Part shown: piece by piece, positions 8,769 to 18,722 of the stretch
Position numbering within the stretch: the first letter of the stretch is position 1
Layout of the letters: every line of letters begins with the position of its first letter
The notes under the pieces: model-generated
What the model was told of the DNA's origin: nothing
Databases searched by the model: none
The model's input: only the letters and a program-made list of their open reading frames with translations
Assembly (NCBI RefSeq): GCF_030815855.1
Contig: NZ_JAUSXG010000001.1
Span: forward strand, 2,046,001 to 2,110,000
Length of the DNA: 64,000 nucleotides
Direction of reading: 5' to 3'
DNA from: Variovorax paradoxus
GTDB taxonomy: Bacteria; Pseudomonadota; Gammaproteobacteria; Burkholderiales; Burkholderiaceae_C
Program-made: the position numbers and the translations under genes

Positions 8769-9088
8769 GAGGAGCCACCGTAGGGAGGATCAATCCGGAA
8801 TCTCACGACGCTGCGCCGCACCGCGCCAGTGCACGAAGGGGAGCTCGCGAGATTGGCAGAAATGGTGGTGAATTTTGCCTCCGGGCTCGGCCATGCGCTC
8901 CTAGACTGTCGCACCCTTGCCTCCATCACATGCTGAGTGGCCGCCGGGGGCGAGCAGCAGGCCGGCCCGGCGCGGGTCGGTTCAAAGGCTGAAGCCGCTG
9001 GTCTTCTCTTCCTGGCGGACTCCACACCGGGAGCCTCGACGGTACTCGCGAAAAGGGCGGGGTTGCCGACGACACAGGAAGCGCACCT
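8769..9088. promoter_or_regulatory. Intergenic region between the AraC-type regulator and luxR
   Basis: This 320-bp gap must hold the divergent promoters of the AraC-type gene and luxR. The only structure I can point to is an imperfect dyad with half-sites TTGGCA (8853-8858) and TTTTGCC (8873-8879), which could be an operator for the AraC/GlxA-type protein. I see no lux-box-like sequence and no convincing sigma-70 hexamer pair. Confidence 0.3.
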
Positions 9089-9799
9089 ATGAACGATTGG
9101 ACTCAGGATGTTCTTGGTCGGTTGAGCCAGGCCAGCGAGCCTTCGGAGGTGCTCGCGCAGATCAGCGTGGCAACCAGGCACCTCGGCTTCGAGCACTGCG
9201 CCTACGGGCTGCGCACGCTCGTGCCCTTCACCCGACAGAAGACCTTGATGTTCAGCACGTACGACGAGCGGTGGAACCGCCGTTACATCGATGCCGGATA
9301 CCTCCAGATCGATCCCACGGTCGCTCACGGCGTGCACAGCGGCACGCCCGTGGTCTGGAACAACGAAGTCTTCCGGAACGCCCCACAGATGTGGGACGAG
9401 GCGCGCTCGTTCGGCCTGCGCTTTGGCTGGGCGCAATCGGTCTTCGAGCCCGATGCGCGGGTCGGCATGCTGACGCTTGCCAGGTCGGGCGAACCACTGA
9501 CGGCCGCGGAGATGCTCGCCAAGGACCCCTTGCTGCAGTGGCTGGTGCATACCGCCCACCGCGCGTTCTGCCGCCTTCTGGGAGGCAGCCCGCTCGAGAG
9601 GATCGAGCCGCTGAGCGGACGACAGGTCGAGGTGCTGCGCTGGACGGGTGATGGCAAGACGAGCGATGCGATCGCATCCATTCTTGGCATCTCGAAACCC
9701 ACGGTCGAATTTCATCTGCAGAACGCCATGGCCAGATTGGGTGCGCCCACCAAGAGTTCGGCCGCGGCGTTCGCTTCACGGCTCGGGCTCCTGAACTGA
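9089..9799 (+). CDS. luxR: LuxR-family quorum-sensing regulator
   Basis: It has 236 residues with both domains. The N-terminal autoinducer-binding domain keeps the conserved pocket pattern: Trp and Tyr in DERWNRRYIDAGYLQIDP, then Asp-Pro, then Trp in TPVVWN. The C-terminal LuxR helix-turn-helix runs LSGRQVEVLRWTGDGKTSDAIA to KPTVEFHLQNAMARL. The start follows an AGGAAGC site. It is convergent with luxI across a 42-bp gap. It is expected to bind an acyl-homoserine lactone and then DNA sites such as the dyad at 10495-10510. Confidence 0.93.
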   Translation: MNDWTQDVLGRLSQASEPSEVLAQISVATRHLGFEHCAYGLRTLVPFTRQKTLMFSTYDERWNRRYIDAGYLQIDPTVAHGVHSGTPVVWNNEVFRNAPQMWDEARSFGLRFGWAQSVFEPDARVGMLTLARSGEPLTAAEMLAKDPLLQWLVHTAHRAFCRLLGGSPLERIEPLSGRQVEVLRWTGDGKTSDAIASILGISKPTVEFHLQNAMARLGAPTKSSAAAFASRLGLLN

Positions 9800-9841
9800 T
9801 TGGAGGGCCGCAGGGGGCGCGCCAGCCCGGCTGCAGGGGAC

Positions 9842-10438
9842 TCAACCGACCGCGTCGGCGTGCCGGTGTTGGCGCGGATGCCAGTTCGTGTCCACGTCGA
9901 TGAAACAGGCAAAGAGATGCTGGCCCTCGATCAGCACCGGCGGCGCCGCGCGGTGCACGGACAGGCCCGCGCGGCGCAGGATGCGCTCGATGCCCAGTGG
10001 CGAGGCGCTGATGAGCCGCCGTCCTCCCTGCTTGGCAACAGTCCGCATCGCGACGCTCAGCATGTCGAGCGCGAGCGACCAGCCGTGTGGACTCTCGCCC
10101 GCGCTGAGCCGCATCCAATCGGCAGCGGCGAATCGCGACAGTTCCCAGACGTCAGGCGAGCACGGCGCGGGCGTGTCGCCGAGCAGTTGAGGAAAGACAC
10201 TGGCGAGCAGATAGGGCCGGTGCGTGGGCAAGAGGCGGCTCGTGCCGACAATCTCCCCGTCCGTATTGCGCGCGATCAGATAGATGGTGTCCTTCCGGTC
10301 AAATTCGTCCAGCTCCAGCCGGCCGCGCGTATCGAGCTTCCAGCCCAGCTTCTCGACGAAAATCTCGTGCCGGTAGCGTGCCATGTCGAACAGCACGTCT
10401 GCCGTGAAAGAGTCGATCGTTCCCGCAATGATCTCCAT
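9842..10438 (-). CDS. luxI: LuxI-family acyl-homoserine lactone synthase
   Basis: It has 198 residues from the ATG at 10438, which has a GAGGTGA ribosome site. The invariant LuxI residues are present: Arg, Phe and Trp in RYRHEIFVEKLGW, the Asp pair in DEFDRKD, Arg in GTSRLLPT, and Glu and Arg in WELSRF. The enzyme makes an N-acyl-homoserine lactone from S-adenosylmethionine and an acyl donor; chain length cannot be read from the sequence. A lux-box-like dyad 57 bp upstream suggests autoinduction. The upstream extension of the frame crosses that promoter and was rejected. Confidence 0.93.
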   Translation of the reverse strand: MEIIAGTIDSFTADVLFDMARYRHEIFVEKLGWKLDTRGRLELDEFDRKDTIYLIARNTDGEIVGTSRLLPTHRPYLLASVFPQLLGDTPAPCSPDVWELSRFAAADWMRLSAGESPHGWSLALDMLSVAMRTVAKQGGRRLISASPLGIERILRRAGLSVHRAAPPVLIEGQHLFACFIDVDTNWHPRQHRHADAVG

Positions 10439-10494
10439 GAGGTCACCTCGTTGAATGAGGCCCGCATTACAGCGTGATGACAGACGCGGGGACA

Positions 10495-10510
10495 CTGTCA
10501 GAGTTGATAG
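10495..10510. promoter_or_regulatory. Lux-box-type dyad upstream of luxI
   Basis: The 16-mer CTGTCAGAGTTGATAG is an inverted repeat: CTGTCA against CTATCA, with 5 of 6 positions pairing around a 4-base centre. It matches the general LuxR-family pattern CTGTNAG...CAG closely. It lies 57 bp upstream of the luxI ATG, between the 3' end of the exporter gene and luxI. This is the expected place for LuxR-mediated positive feedback. Confidence 0.7.
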
Positions 10511-10585
10511 GGCGGCGAACGCCGCGACGAGCGCTTCATCGACCGCCTGCGACACCATGGCACGGGGACAGTGGGGACTTCTTAC

Positions 10586-11441
10586 CTACGGACGCCGCGC
10601 GGTCCAGACAGTGAAGACGCCGGCCGCGACGATCAGCAGCACGCCGACGGCGGCCTGGGGCCGAGGCATGTCGCCCCAGATCGCGTATCCCAGCAGCAGG
10701 GCCCAGACGATCAGGCTGTAGCGGAAAGGTGTGACGACCGAGAGATCGACGCCGCGGCAGGCGACGATGAGCGCGTAGTTGCCCAGCGCCGCGCAACCCG
10801 CAGCCGCCGCGAGCATGCTGAGCTCGTACCGCGTGAGCGTCGTCCAGCGTTCCACGAGACCCAGCAGCAGGCCCGCCAGGCACACGGCCAGCGTGGTCGC
10901 GACCGCGATGGTCGACGAAGGGATCGTGGCGGGGATGCGTCGCGTCACCAGGTCGCGGGCCGCCAACGAGGCGGCACATAACAGCGCACAGGCAAGACCG
11001 GCCGCGGGGACATCCGGCCGCGCAGCCGGCTGGATGACCAGCAGGACGCCACCAAATCCCGCGGCAGCAGCCAACAGACGCCCACCACGCCAGGGCTCCC
11101 ACCGCAGCGCCATCGCCGTGGCGGCGATCATCAGTGGTGCGGTCATCATGAGCGTGCTCACAGTGGCAAGCGGCGCCAGCGACAGGGCGACCACGGAGGT
11201 GAGGGCCGTCGTGACCTCGAGTCCGCAGCGCACCCCCACGAGCGGGCGCAGTGCCATTCGCCAGCTACCGCGCGTGCCCCGCGCGATGGCCAGGACGAAG
11301 ATGGTCGCGAACGCACCGCGCACGGCAAGAACCTGCCCGGGCGGCAGGCTTTGCGCGACCAGCTTCACGAAGACATCGTTGAGGACGTAGCAGCCCATGG
11401 CCACCAGCATGAGCAGGATCCCCCGGCGATTGGCCTGCGCG

Positions 11442-11449
<8 letters not shown>
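10586..11449 (-). CDS. EamA/DMT-family membrane exporter
   Basis: It has 287 residues from the ATG at 11449, overlapping the 3' end of the aminodeoxychorismate synthase gene by 8 bp. There are ten hydrophobic segments in two homologous five-helix halves, as in EamA/RhaT transporters. The first helix begins GILLMLVAMGCYVLNDVFVK and the last is VGVLLIVAAGVFTVW. The family exports amino acids, metabolites or drugs; the substrate here cannot be read from sequence. Coupling to pabAB suggests export of a chorismate-derived product or a folate-pathway compound. Confidence 0.85.
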
Positions 11450-13625
<2,176 letters not shown>

Positions 13626-14669
13626 GGGATGCTCCTTGGCGGTAAGCGGAGCTGTGCATCGTTGAAGATCCGTGTCCGCGTCGCAACTGCGCAATGTGCT
13701 AGTTGCTCGGCGTGGGCAGCTTGCCGAAGGGGACGCTGCAGGTCCCTGGTAGATCAGGGTTCACTCATCTTTTGCCCTGAACCGATCGCGGTGGAAGGAG
13801 CGTTGCCCATGCGGTCTCACTGCGCAACGCTTCTCATCTCATGGCCGGTGCGCGAACCCAATACTGCTGTCTGTTCCGGCGCTCGCCGTCGGTCTGCGGC
13901 CAAGACGGATTCGATCGACAAGGCCGCAGCCAGTACACGGGCACCTCGCCAATGCGCGGTGACGACTGCGACCGGTGCGAGGAGAAAAGTTGCGCCTCGA
14001 TCTGCCCACCACACGGCGGTGTCAATCGAGGTCATGCCGAGCGATGCCTGCTCGAACGAGATGAAACACGCCGGCGAAAGGCGCGCTCTTCCCGCGACCT
14101 CGAGTCACTCGCGCCGGTGATGTTCCATGGGCCGTTGCCTGAGCGAGAAAGTGCGTCGCAGGCGGAACGAGCCGCCTTCGCACGAGTCCACTCCGGCTTC
14201 CTCGAAGACGCGTCCTGTGGACTTGGACTTGTGCTGGGATGGCTTCTGTCACTGCACGCCGGCGCGTGTGGAGGGCGCAGGGACGGTCCTTCCATGCCCG
14301 CGTCGGGACGCACAGCCAAGCTGGGTTCCGGGCCAGCACAGGTCTGATGCAGCGATGAGGAGTTTTTGGAAGTGAGACGCCGCGCGCCATCAGGCCGGCC
14401 ATCCCGTGAGTTTTCAGAGGCCTCTCACAACTCATAGTTGTCTAAGGTGGCACCTCGTCGCACGCTAGAAGAAAATCCATGCGGAAGACGATGCTTGAGA
14501 GAGAGGCTGCCGCTGGGTTGGACAGCGATTGTCGAGCCAGGCGCAGTGTGGCGCTGTCGCTCTGGCTTGGGCACCAGTTCTACTTCTCTCCGGGCTCTTC
14601 AAGCGAGGAAATGCTCCGTTGAAACGCACAACCGCAACTTGAAAGCACTGCACCCATGAAGGATCTGTC
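13626..14669. other. 1-kb region without a convincing gene
   Basis: No frame here has a good ribosome site, family motif or sensible protein character. Open frames of 70-170 codons occur on both strands but have irregular composition (Arg/Cys-rich or cut by the next frame). The region looks less GC-biased than its neighbours. The start of the gap must hold the pabAB promoter and the end the alpA promoter. A 15-bp dyad at 14427-14441 is listed separately. It may be decayed cargo. Confidence 0.5.
14427..14441. promoter_or_regulatory. Perfect 6+3+6 dyad, possible operator
   Basis: ACAACT-CAT-AGTTGT is a perfect inverted repeat in an otherwise featureless stretch, 229 bp upstream of the AlpA-like gene. 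Its size suits a small repressor dimer. There is no direct evidence for the binding protein. Confidence 0.35.
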
Positions 14670-14936
14670 ATGCATCTCGAACACCGTGTCAATCATCGCG
14701 AACTTGGTCCACAGACTGTCGGTGCTCCCGCGTTCTTTCGCATGGCCGATGTGGTACGCATCACCGCACTGAGTCGCACCACCGTGTACCGAAGAATTGC
14801 TGGAGGAAAGTTTCCCCCTCCCGTGCACCTGGGCGGCCGCGCTTGTGGTTGGCCGCGTGCGGCGATTCAGCGCTGGATCGATGATCCGGAGGGTTACGGG
14901 GATGCCTCGCTCACGCACACGCGTCGAGTGAGTTGA
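14670..14936 (+). CDS. alpA: AlpA-family DNA-binding regulator or excisionase-like protein
   Basis: It has 88 residues, with a GAAGGA site 6 bp before the ATG. The core FFRMADVVRITALSRTTVYRRIAGGKFPPPVHLGGR is a typical AlpA/MerR-like winged helix-turn-helix: recognition helix SRTTVYRRI, then FPxPVxLGGRxxGW and a final helix that begins with Ala-Ala-Ile-Gln. AlpA proteins activate P4-type integrases or act as recombination directionality factors. The gene faces the integrase, 137 bp away, which fits control of excision. Confidence 0.85.
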   Translation: MHLEHRVNHRELGPQTVGAPAFFRMADVVRITALSRTTVYRRIAGGKFPPPVHLGGRACGWPRAAIQRWIDDPEGYGDASLTHTRRVS

Positions 14937-15073
14937 CTGTACGGACGCGATCCGGTGCCGCGCGTTGCGCGTCAGGGGGGCTGTCGCCCAAATTGCCTGC
15001 ATCAAGGCATCGGTGTATCGCTCCGGAAGCCTCGACGTCGTTCGTAAGAAATGAACGCCTTGCCGAGGCGCAA

Positions 15074-16312
15074 CTAGGCCGCCTTGAGTGCCAGGATTTG
15101 CGCGCTTGCGGCAAGTTGGCCCAGGTAGTCCGCCCAGCGCTGCATCATGTGCTTGCGCTTGTCCATGAACTCCGCGCGGTCGTAGGCCGTGCCCAGCGGC
15201 CCGCTCTTGCCATGGGCAAGCTGTGCCTCGATGACGTCGGGCGAAATGCCGTGCAATTGCTCCGCCATGACCGTGCGGGCCATTGCACGAAAACCGTGGG
15301 CGGTCATCTCGTCGTTGGTGTACCCCAGCCTTCGCAATGCGGCGTTCACGGTGTTTTCGCTCATGGGGCGTTCTCCCGTGCGGATGCTGGGGAATACGTA
15401 TCGGCCATGTCCGGTCAATGGCTCAATTTCCTCCAGTGTCTGCAGCGCCTGCTTCGCCAGCGGCACAAAGTGGGGCCGGCCGTTGAGCTTTTCATGGAGC
15501 CTGCGCTTCATGTCCTGCGCCGGGATGGTCAGCATCGCTTTTTCGAAGTCGATCCAGGCCCATTCCATCGCACGGATGTTGCCCGGGCGCTGAAAGAGCA
15601 GGGCGGACAGGAGGAGGGCGGCACGGGTGATCGGCTGCCCGCTGTAGCCGTAGATGGCGCGCATCAATTCGCCCACTTTCTGGGGCTCCAGAACGGCGGC
15701 CATGCTCTTTGTGAGCACAGGCCGGAGCGCGCCGTGCAGGTCCGGGGCCGGATTGCTCGCGCACCGGCCTGTCTGCACACCGTAGCGGAACACCTGTCCG
15801 GCGCACTGGCGCAGGGTGTGGGCTGTCTCGATCACGCCCCGGCCCTCGATGCGCTTGAGCGCGTGCAGAAGGTCCTTGGCTTGGATCGAGGCGATGGGCA
15901 GCTTGCCGATGTAGGGGAACAGGTCCTTGTCCATGATGCGCAGCCAGCGCTCCGAATAGGACGCGCTCCAACTGCTGGCCTTGGTCGCATGGAATTCCCG
16001 CGCCAAGGCCTCGAAGGTATTGGCTGCTTCCACCGCCCGGGACAGTTTCTCTGCGCGCTTCGCCAGGCCGGGATCGACGTTGTCTGCAAGCAGCTCGCGA
16101 GCCTTGTCGCGTCGCTGCCGGGCCTTCGCGAGCGATACCGCAGGGTAGACGCCCAAGGCCAGCGTCTTCGCCTTGCCGTTGAACCGATAGTCCATGCGCC
16201 AGTACTTGCTTGCGGCTTTGACGCGCAGGTACATGCCGCCACCGTCCGCGTAGCGCTCGCCGATCTCGGTGCCCTTGTGCTTCACTTGCCTCACGAAAGT
16301 GTCTGTCAGCAT
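15074..16312 (-). CDS. int: P4-type tyrosine recombinase (integrase)
   Basis: It has 412 residues from the ATG at 16312, which has a GGAAGGAG ribosome site; the longer frame to 16381 includes repeat-rich DNA. The N-terminal DUF4102-like arm-binding domain (YADGGGMYLRVKAASKYW) is followed by a SAM-like core-binding domain and the catalytic domain. Catalytic residues are visible at Arg247 (RPGNIRAME), His339 and Arg342 (HGFR), His367 (AQLAHGKS) and Tyr377 (AYDR). It lies 182 bp from the 3' end of tRNA-Arg on the same strand. It should catalyse site-specific integration and excision there. Confidence 0.95.
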   Translation of the reverse strand: MLTDTFVRQVKHKGTEIGERYADGGGMYLRVKAASKYWRMDYRFNGKAKTLALGVYPAVSLAKARQRRDKARELLADNVDPGLAKRAEKLSRAVEAANTFEALAREFHATKASSWSASYSERWLRIMDKDLFPYIGKLPIASIQAKDLLHALKRIEGRGVIETAHTLRQCAGQVFRYGVQTGRCASNPAPDLHGALRPVLTKSMAAVLEPQKVGELMRAIYGYSGQPITRAALLLSALLFQRPGNIRAMEWAWIDFEKAMLTIPAQDMKRRLHEKLNGRPHFVPLAKQALQTLEEIEPLTGHGRYVFPSIRTGERPMSENTVNAALRRLGYTNDEMTAHGFRAMARTVMAEQLHGISPDVIEAQLAHGKSGPLGTAYDRAEFMDKRKHMMQRWADYLGQLAASAQILALKAA

Positions 16313-16329
16313 TGGGTTTTTCTCCTTCC

Positions 16330-16391
16330 TGTCGGTACCTGGTTTCGGCAGCAGGGCAGATACCTGCAAAAGTACCGACAAAATACCGACA
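16330..16391. repeat. Short repeats between integrase and tRNA, candidate recombinase arm sites
   Basis: TACCGACA occurs at 16373-16380 and again at 16384-16391. Its complement TGTCGGTA occurs at 16330-16337, so three copies sit within 62 bp. Such clusters near an att core are typical arm-type integrase or excisionase binding sites. Alternatively they are operators for autoregulation of the integrase promoter, which must lie here. Confidence 0.45.
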
Positions 16392-16422
16392 AGACATGCT
16401 ATGCCCCGATCTGTCGTGGAGC

Positions 16423-16460
16423 AAAGAAAAACCCGCTTCTCCTCGAAGGAGAGCGGGTTT
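16423..16460 (-). terminator. Rho-independent terminator downstream of tRNA-Arg
   Basis: On the minus strand the sequence forms a 13-14-bp stem (AACCCGCTCTCCT against AGGAGAAGCGGGTT, one bulge) with a 3-base loop, followed by TTTTTCTTT. It lies 33 bp beyond the tRNA 3' end, on the element side. It ends tRNA transcription before the integrase gene. Confidence 0.85.
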
Positions 16461-16493
16461 CAGGATGACTTGGAGCGGTTCGGGACTGGAAAT

Positions 16494-16520
16494 TGGCCTG
16501 CCCGGAGGGGATCGAACCCC
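16494..16520 (-). other. Probable element attachment site (3' end of tRNA-Arg)
   Basis: P4-type integrases recombine within the T-arm and acceptor end of tRNA genes, and the integrase lies directly beyond this end. The core is expected to include GGTTCGATCCCC and the CCA end. The matching copy must be at the far left end of the element, outside the window, so the exact limits cannot be set here. Confidence 0.55.
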
Positions 16521-16570
16521 CGACAACCTGCTTAGAAGGCAGGTGCTCTATCCAACTGAGCTACGGGCAG
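16494..16570 (-). tRNA. tRNA-Arg (anticodon UCU)
   Basis: The minus strand gives a 77-nt cloverleaf. The acceptor CTGCCCG pairs with CGGGCAG, the D-arm is GCTCAGTTGGATAGAGC, the anticodon arm is CCTGC-CTTCTAA-GCAGG with TCT in the loop, the T-arm is GGGGG-TTCGATC-CCCTC, and CCA is encoded. It reads AGA codons. It is the integration target of the neighbouring element. Confidence 0.97.
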
Positions 16571-16708
16571 ATTGCGAGCCGGACAGAAGCAAAGGCTCGG
16601 CGGCGGGTCGCGCACATAAATGCTGACCTTCGGATTATCGCCTCAGTCCCGACGCCATTTGCCCGCCGCAGGCGAGGAGGGCGGCGACGAGGCGCTTCAA
16701 CGCTTTGT

Positions 16709-17551
16709 CTACGAGCGAACGCGGGCCGAGGGCGAGCCGAGCCGGCTTGAGATTTCCGCTGCGGCATCGCGAACGGCTTGCGCAGCGCTGGAATTCCAGT
16801 CCGCCGAAAAACCATCCTGATGCCCGAGCGCCGTGATGACGACGGCGGCGTTTCCTTCGTGATCGAGGGCGGGGGCACTGAAAGCGTTCACGCCGGGGAT
16901 CGGTTTCCCCTCGGCGCGCGTGACGCCATGCTCGCGAAGCTCTTCGGCCGCGTCTCGCAGTTCCTTGGCCTTCAGCTTCAGCAGCGGGACCTTCTGATTT
17001 TCCGGGTCTCCCAGCGCTGACGCCATGGCTTTCTCGATGCGATCGCCGGACATGACGCCCGCGAAAGCGCGGCCGGTGGCCGTGCCGAGGATGGACATCA
17101 CGGTTCCGGCGCGCATCGACACGTGAAGCGGTTCGCGGGCATCGATCATTCGAATGATGGTGGGTCCGAAGTTGCCCCAGATGGCAACCGCTACCGCATG
17201 CCCCGTCGATGCGGCAAGCCGCTCGGCGACGGGCAGGGCAACGCGGACGGGGTCCAGTTGATGCAGGCATGTCAGCCCTAGTTGCAATGCCGCGGGCCCC
17301 AGCGCGTACCGGCCTGTTTCGGACTCCTGCTCAATCAGCCCGAGCTTGCCAAAACTCACCAGGTACGGGTGCGCACGCGAGGCCGGCAGCCCGGAGCGAC
17401 TGGAGAGATCTCTGAGCGTCAAGGGGCTCTGGCTGCCAGCCAGGGCGAGCAACAGGCGCCCGCCAACCTCGATTGCCTGAACGGCGCGCTGCGCCTTGTC
17501 TTCCTTCACTGCTGCTCCTCCTTCGGGTTCGGTCTCTCGCGTCTCTCGCAT
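16709..17551 (-). CDS. IclR-family transcriptional regulator
   Basis: It has 280 residues from the ATG at 17551, which has a GAAGGA site. The N-terminal winged helix (VQAIEVGGRLLLALAGSQ, then LTLRDLSSRSGLPASRAHPYLVSF) and the C-terminal ligand domain (RMIDAREPLHVSMRAGTVMSILGTATGRAF) are typical of IclR regulators of aromatic-acid or organic-acid catabolism. It is divergent from the hydrolase, hydroxylase and Bug operon. The dyads in the 183-bp gap are its likely operators. Confidence 0.88.
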   Translation of the reverse strand: MRETRETEPEGGAAVKEDKAQRAVQAIEVGGRLLLALAGSQSPLTLRDLSSRSGLPASRAHPYLVSFGKLGLIEQESETGRYALGPAALQLGLTCLHQLDPVRVALPVAERLAASTGHAVAVAIWGNFGPTIIRMIDAREPLHVSMRAGTVMSILGTATGRAFAGVMSGDRIEKAMASALGDPENQKVPLLKLKAKELRDAAEELREHGVTRAEGKPIPGVNAFSAPALDHEGNAAVVITALGHQDGFSADWNSSAAQAVRDAAAEISSRLGSPSARVRS

Positions 17552-17650
17552 AGGGTCCTTCAAGTTTGCGCGTCTAGTTTGCCTACCGATTGGCTGCCGA
17601 GCAGCGGTCACCGGGTCGCAAACCTAGGGAAAACACCAGATTCTTCTTAC

Positions 17651-17702
17651 GCAAATCAGTTTGCCATAAACAAATCTACGTCGCATACTGCAAACGCGTT
17701 TG
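17651..17702 (+). promoter_or_regulatory. Promoter and palindromic operators of the IclR-controlled operon
   Basis: A sigma-70-like pair TTGCCA (17661-17666) and CATACT (17684-17689) with a 17-bp spacer faces the hydrolase gene. GCAAA-TCAG-TTTGC (17651-17664) overlaps the -35 box. The perfect palindrome CAAACGCGTTTG (17691-17702) sits just after the -10 box, at the probable transcription start. Both share the GCAAA/TTTGC half-site. The arrangement fits repression by the divergent IclR protein. Confidence 0.6.
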
Positions 17703-17734
17703 TTTTAGACAAATATTGATTTCGGAGCCCCCAC

Positions 17735-18694
17735 ATGAACACCGTCAAGAAATTCGCCTCTCAGGCCGACCTCGAAGAGAAGAAGATCAGCTTCACAAAG
17801 CTCTCGGAACACGCTTGGGCGTACACGGCAGAGGGCGACCCGAACACCGGCATCATCGTGGGCGACGACGCGGTGCTCGTCGCCGACACCCAGGCCACGC
17901 CGGCCATGGCGCAAGACGTGGTCAGGCGCATTCGCGAGGTGACCGACAAGCCGATCAAGTACGTGGTTCTGACCCACTATCACGCGGTGCGTGTGCTGGG
18001 CGCGAGCGGCTTCAATCCGCAGCAGATCATTTCGAGCCAGGACACCCGCGACCTGATCGTCGAACGCGGAGAACAGGACAAGGCGAGTGAGATCGGCCGC
18101 TTCCCGCGCCTGTTTCAGAACGTCGAGACGGTGCCACCGGGGCTGACGTGGCCCACCATGACCTTCACCGGCAAGATGACGCTCTGGCTGGGCAAGCTCG
18201 AGGTGCAACTGCTGCAGCTCGGCCGCGGCCATACCAAGGGCGACACGGTGGTCTGGCTGCCGCAAGATCGCGTGCTGCTCAGCGGCGACCTGGTCGAGTT
18301 CGATGCCACGCCGTATGCGGGCGATGCCTATTTCAAGGATTGGCCGCAGACGCTCGAGAACATCGCAGCGCTGAAGCCTGCCGCGCTGGTTCCGGGCCGC
18401 GGCCCCGCACTGCTGGGCGAAGCACAGGTCGCAGAAGGCCTCCAGGCCACCGGCGGTTTCATTGCCGACGTACGCGCCTCGGTCGAAGCCGGCGTGGCCG
18501 CCGGCAAGGACCTCCACGCGGTCTACCAGGACACCTTCGCCGCCCTCAAGCCCAAGTACGGCCACTGGGTCATCTTCGACCACTGCATGCCGTTCGATGT
18601 GACGCGCTGCTACGACGAAGTCACCCAGTACCCGGACCCGCGCATCTGGACAGCCGAGCGCGACATCGAGATGTGGAAGACGCTGGAGGGCTGA
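17735..18694 (+). CDS. Metallo-beta-lactamase-fold hydrolase with an altered metal motif
   Basis: It has 319 residues. The fold is indicated by GIIVGDDAVLVADTQATPAM, THYHAVRVLGA, GHTKGDTVVWLP and LLSGDLVEF. The canonical HxHxDH metal motif reads HYHAVR here, so the usual Asp and second His of that motif are replaced; the later His (GHTKGD) and Asp (SGDLVEF) are kept. It is the first gene of the operon, 28 bp before an aromatic FAD hydroxylase. A ring-cleavage, lactone or ester hydrolase role is an inference from context. Confidence 0.85.
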   Translation: MNTVKKFASQADLEEKKISFTKLSEHAWAYTAEGDPNTGIIVGDDAVLVADTQATPAMAQDVVRRIREVTDKPIKYVVLTHYHAVRVLGASGFNPQQIISSQDTRDLIVERGEQDKASEIGRFPRLFQNVETVPPGLTWPTMTFTGKMTLWLGKLEVQLLQLGRGHTKGDTVVWLPQDRVLLSGDLVEFDATPYAGDAYFKDWPQTLENIAALKPAALVPGRGPALLGEAQVAEGLQATGGFIADVRASVEAGVAAGKDLHAVYQDTFAALKPKYGHWVIFDHCMPFDVTRCYDEVTQYPDPRIWTAERDIEMWKTLEG

Positions 18695-18722
18695 ACTGCC
18701 CCACGCCGCAGGAGACAAGACC

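Noticed and set aside
13649..13664. CTGTGCATCGTTGAAG upstream of pabAB as a third lux box
   Set aside because: It fits only the very loose CT-N12-AG pattern and agrees with the luxI site at about 7 of 16 positions, close to chance.
13841..14435. Overlapping 137- to 168-codon frames on both strands between pabAB and alpA
   Set aside because: Arg/Cys-rich, no motif, no ribosome site, and mutually overlapping. Not enough to call a gene.
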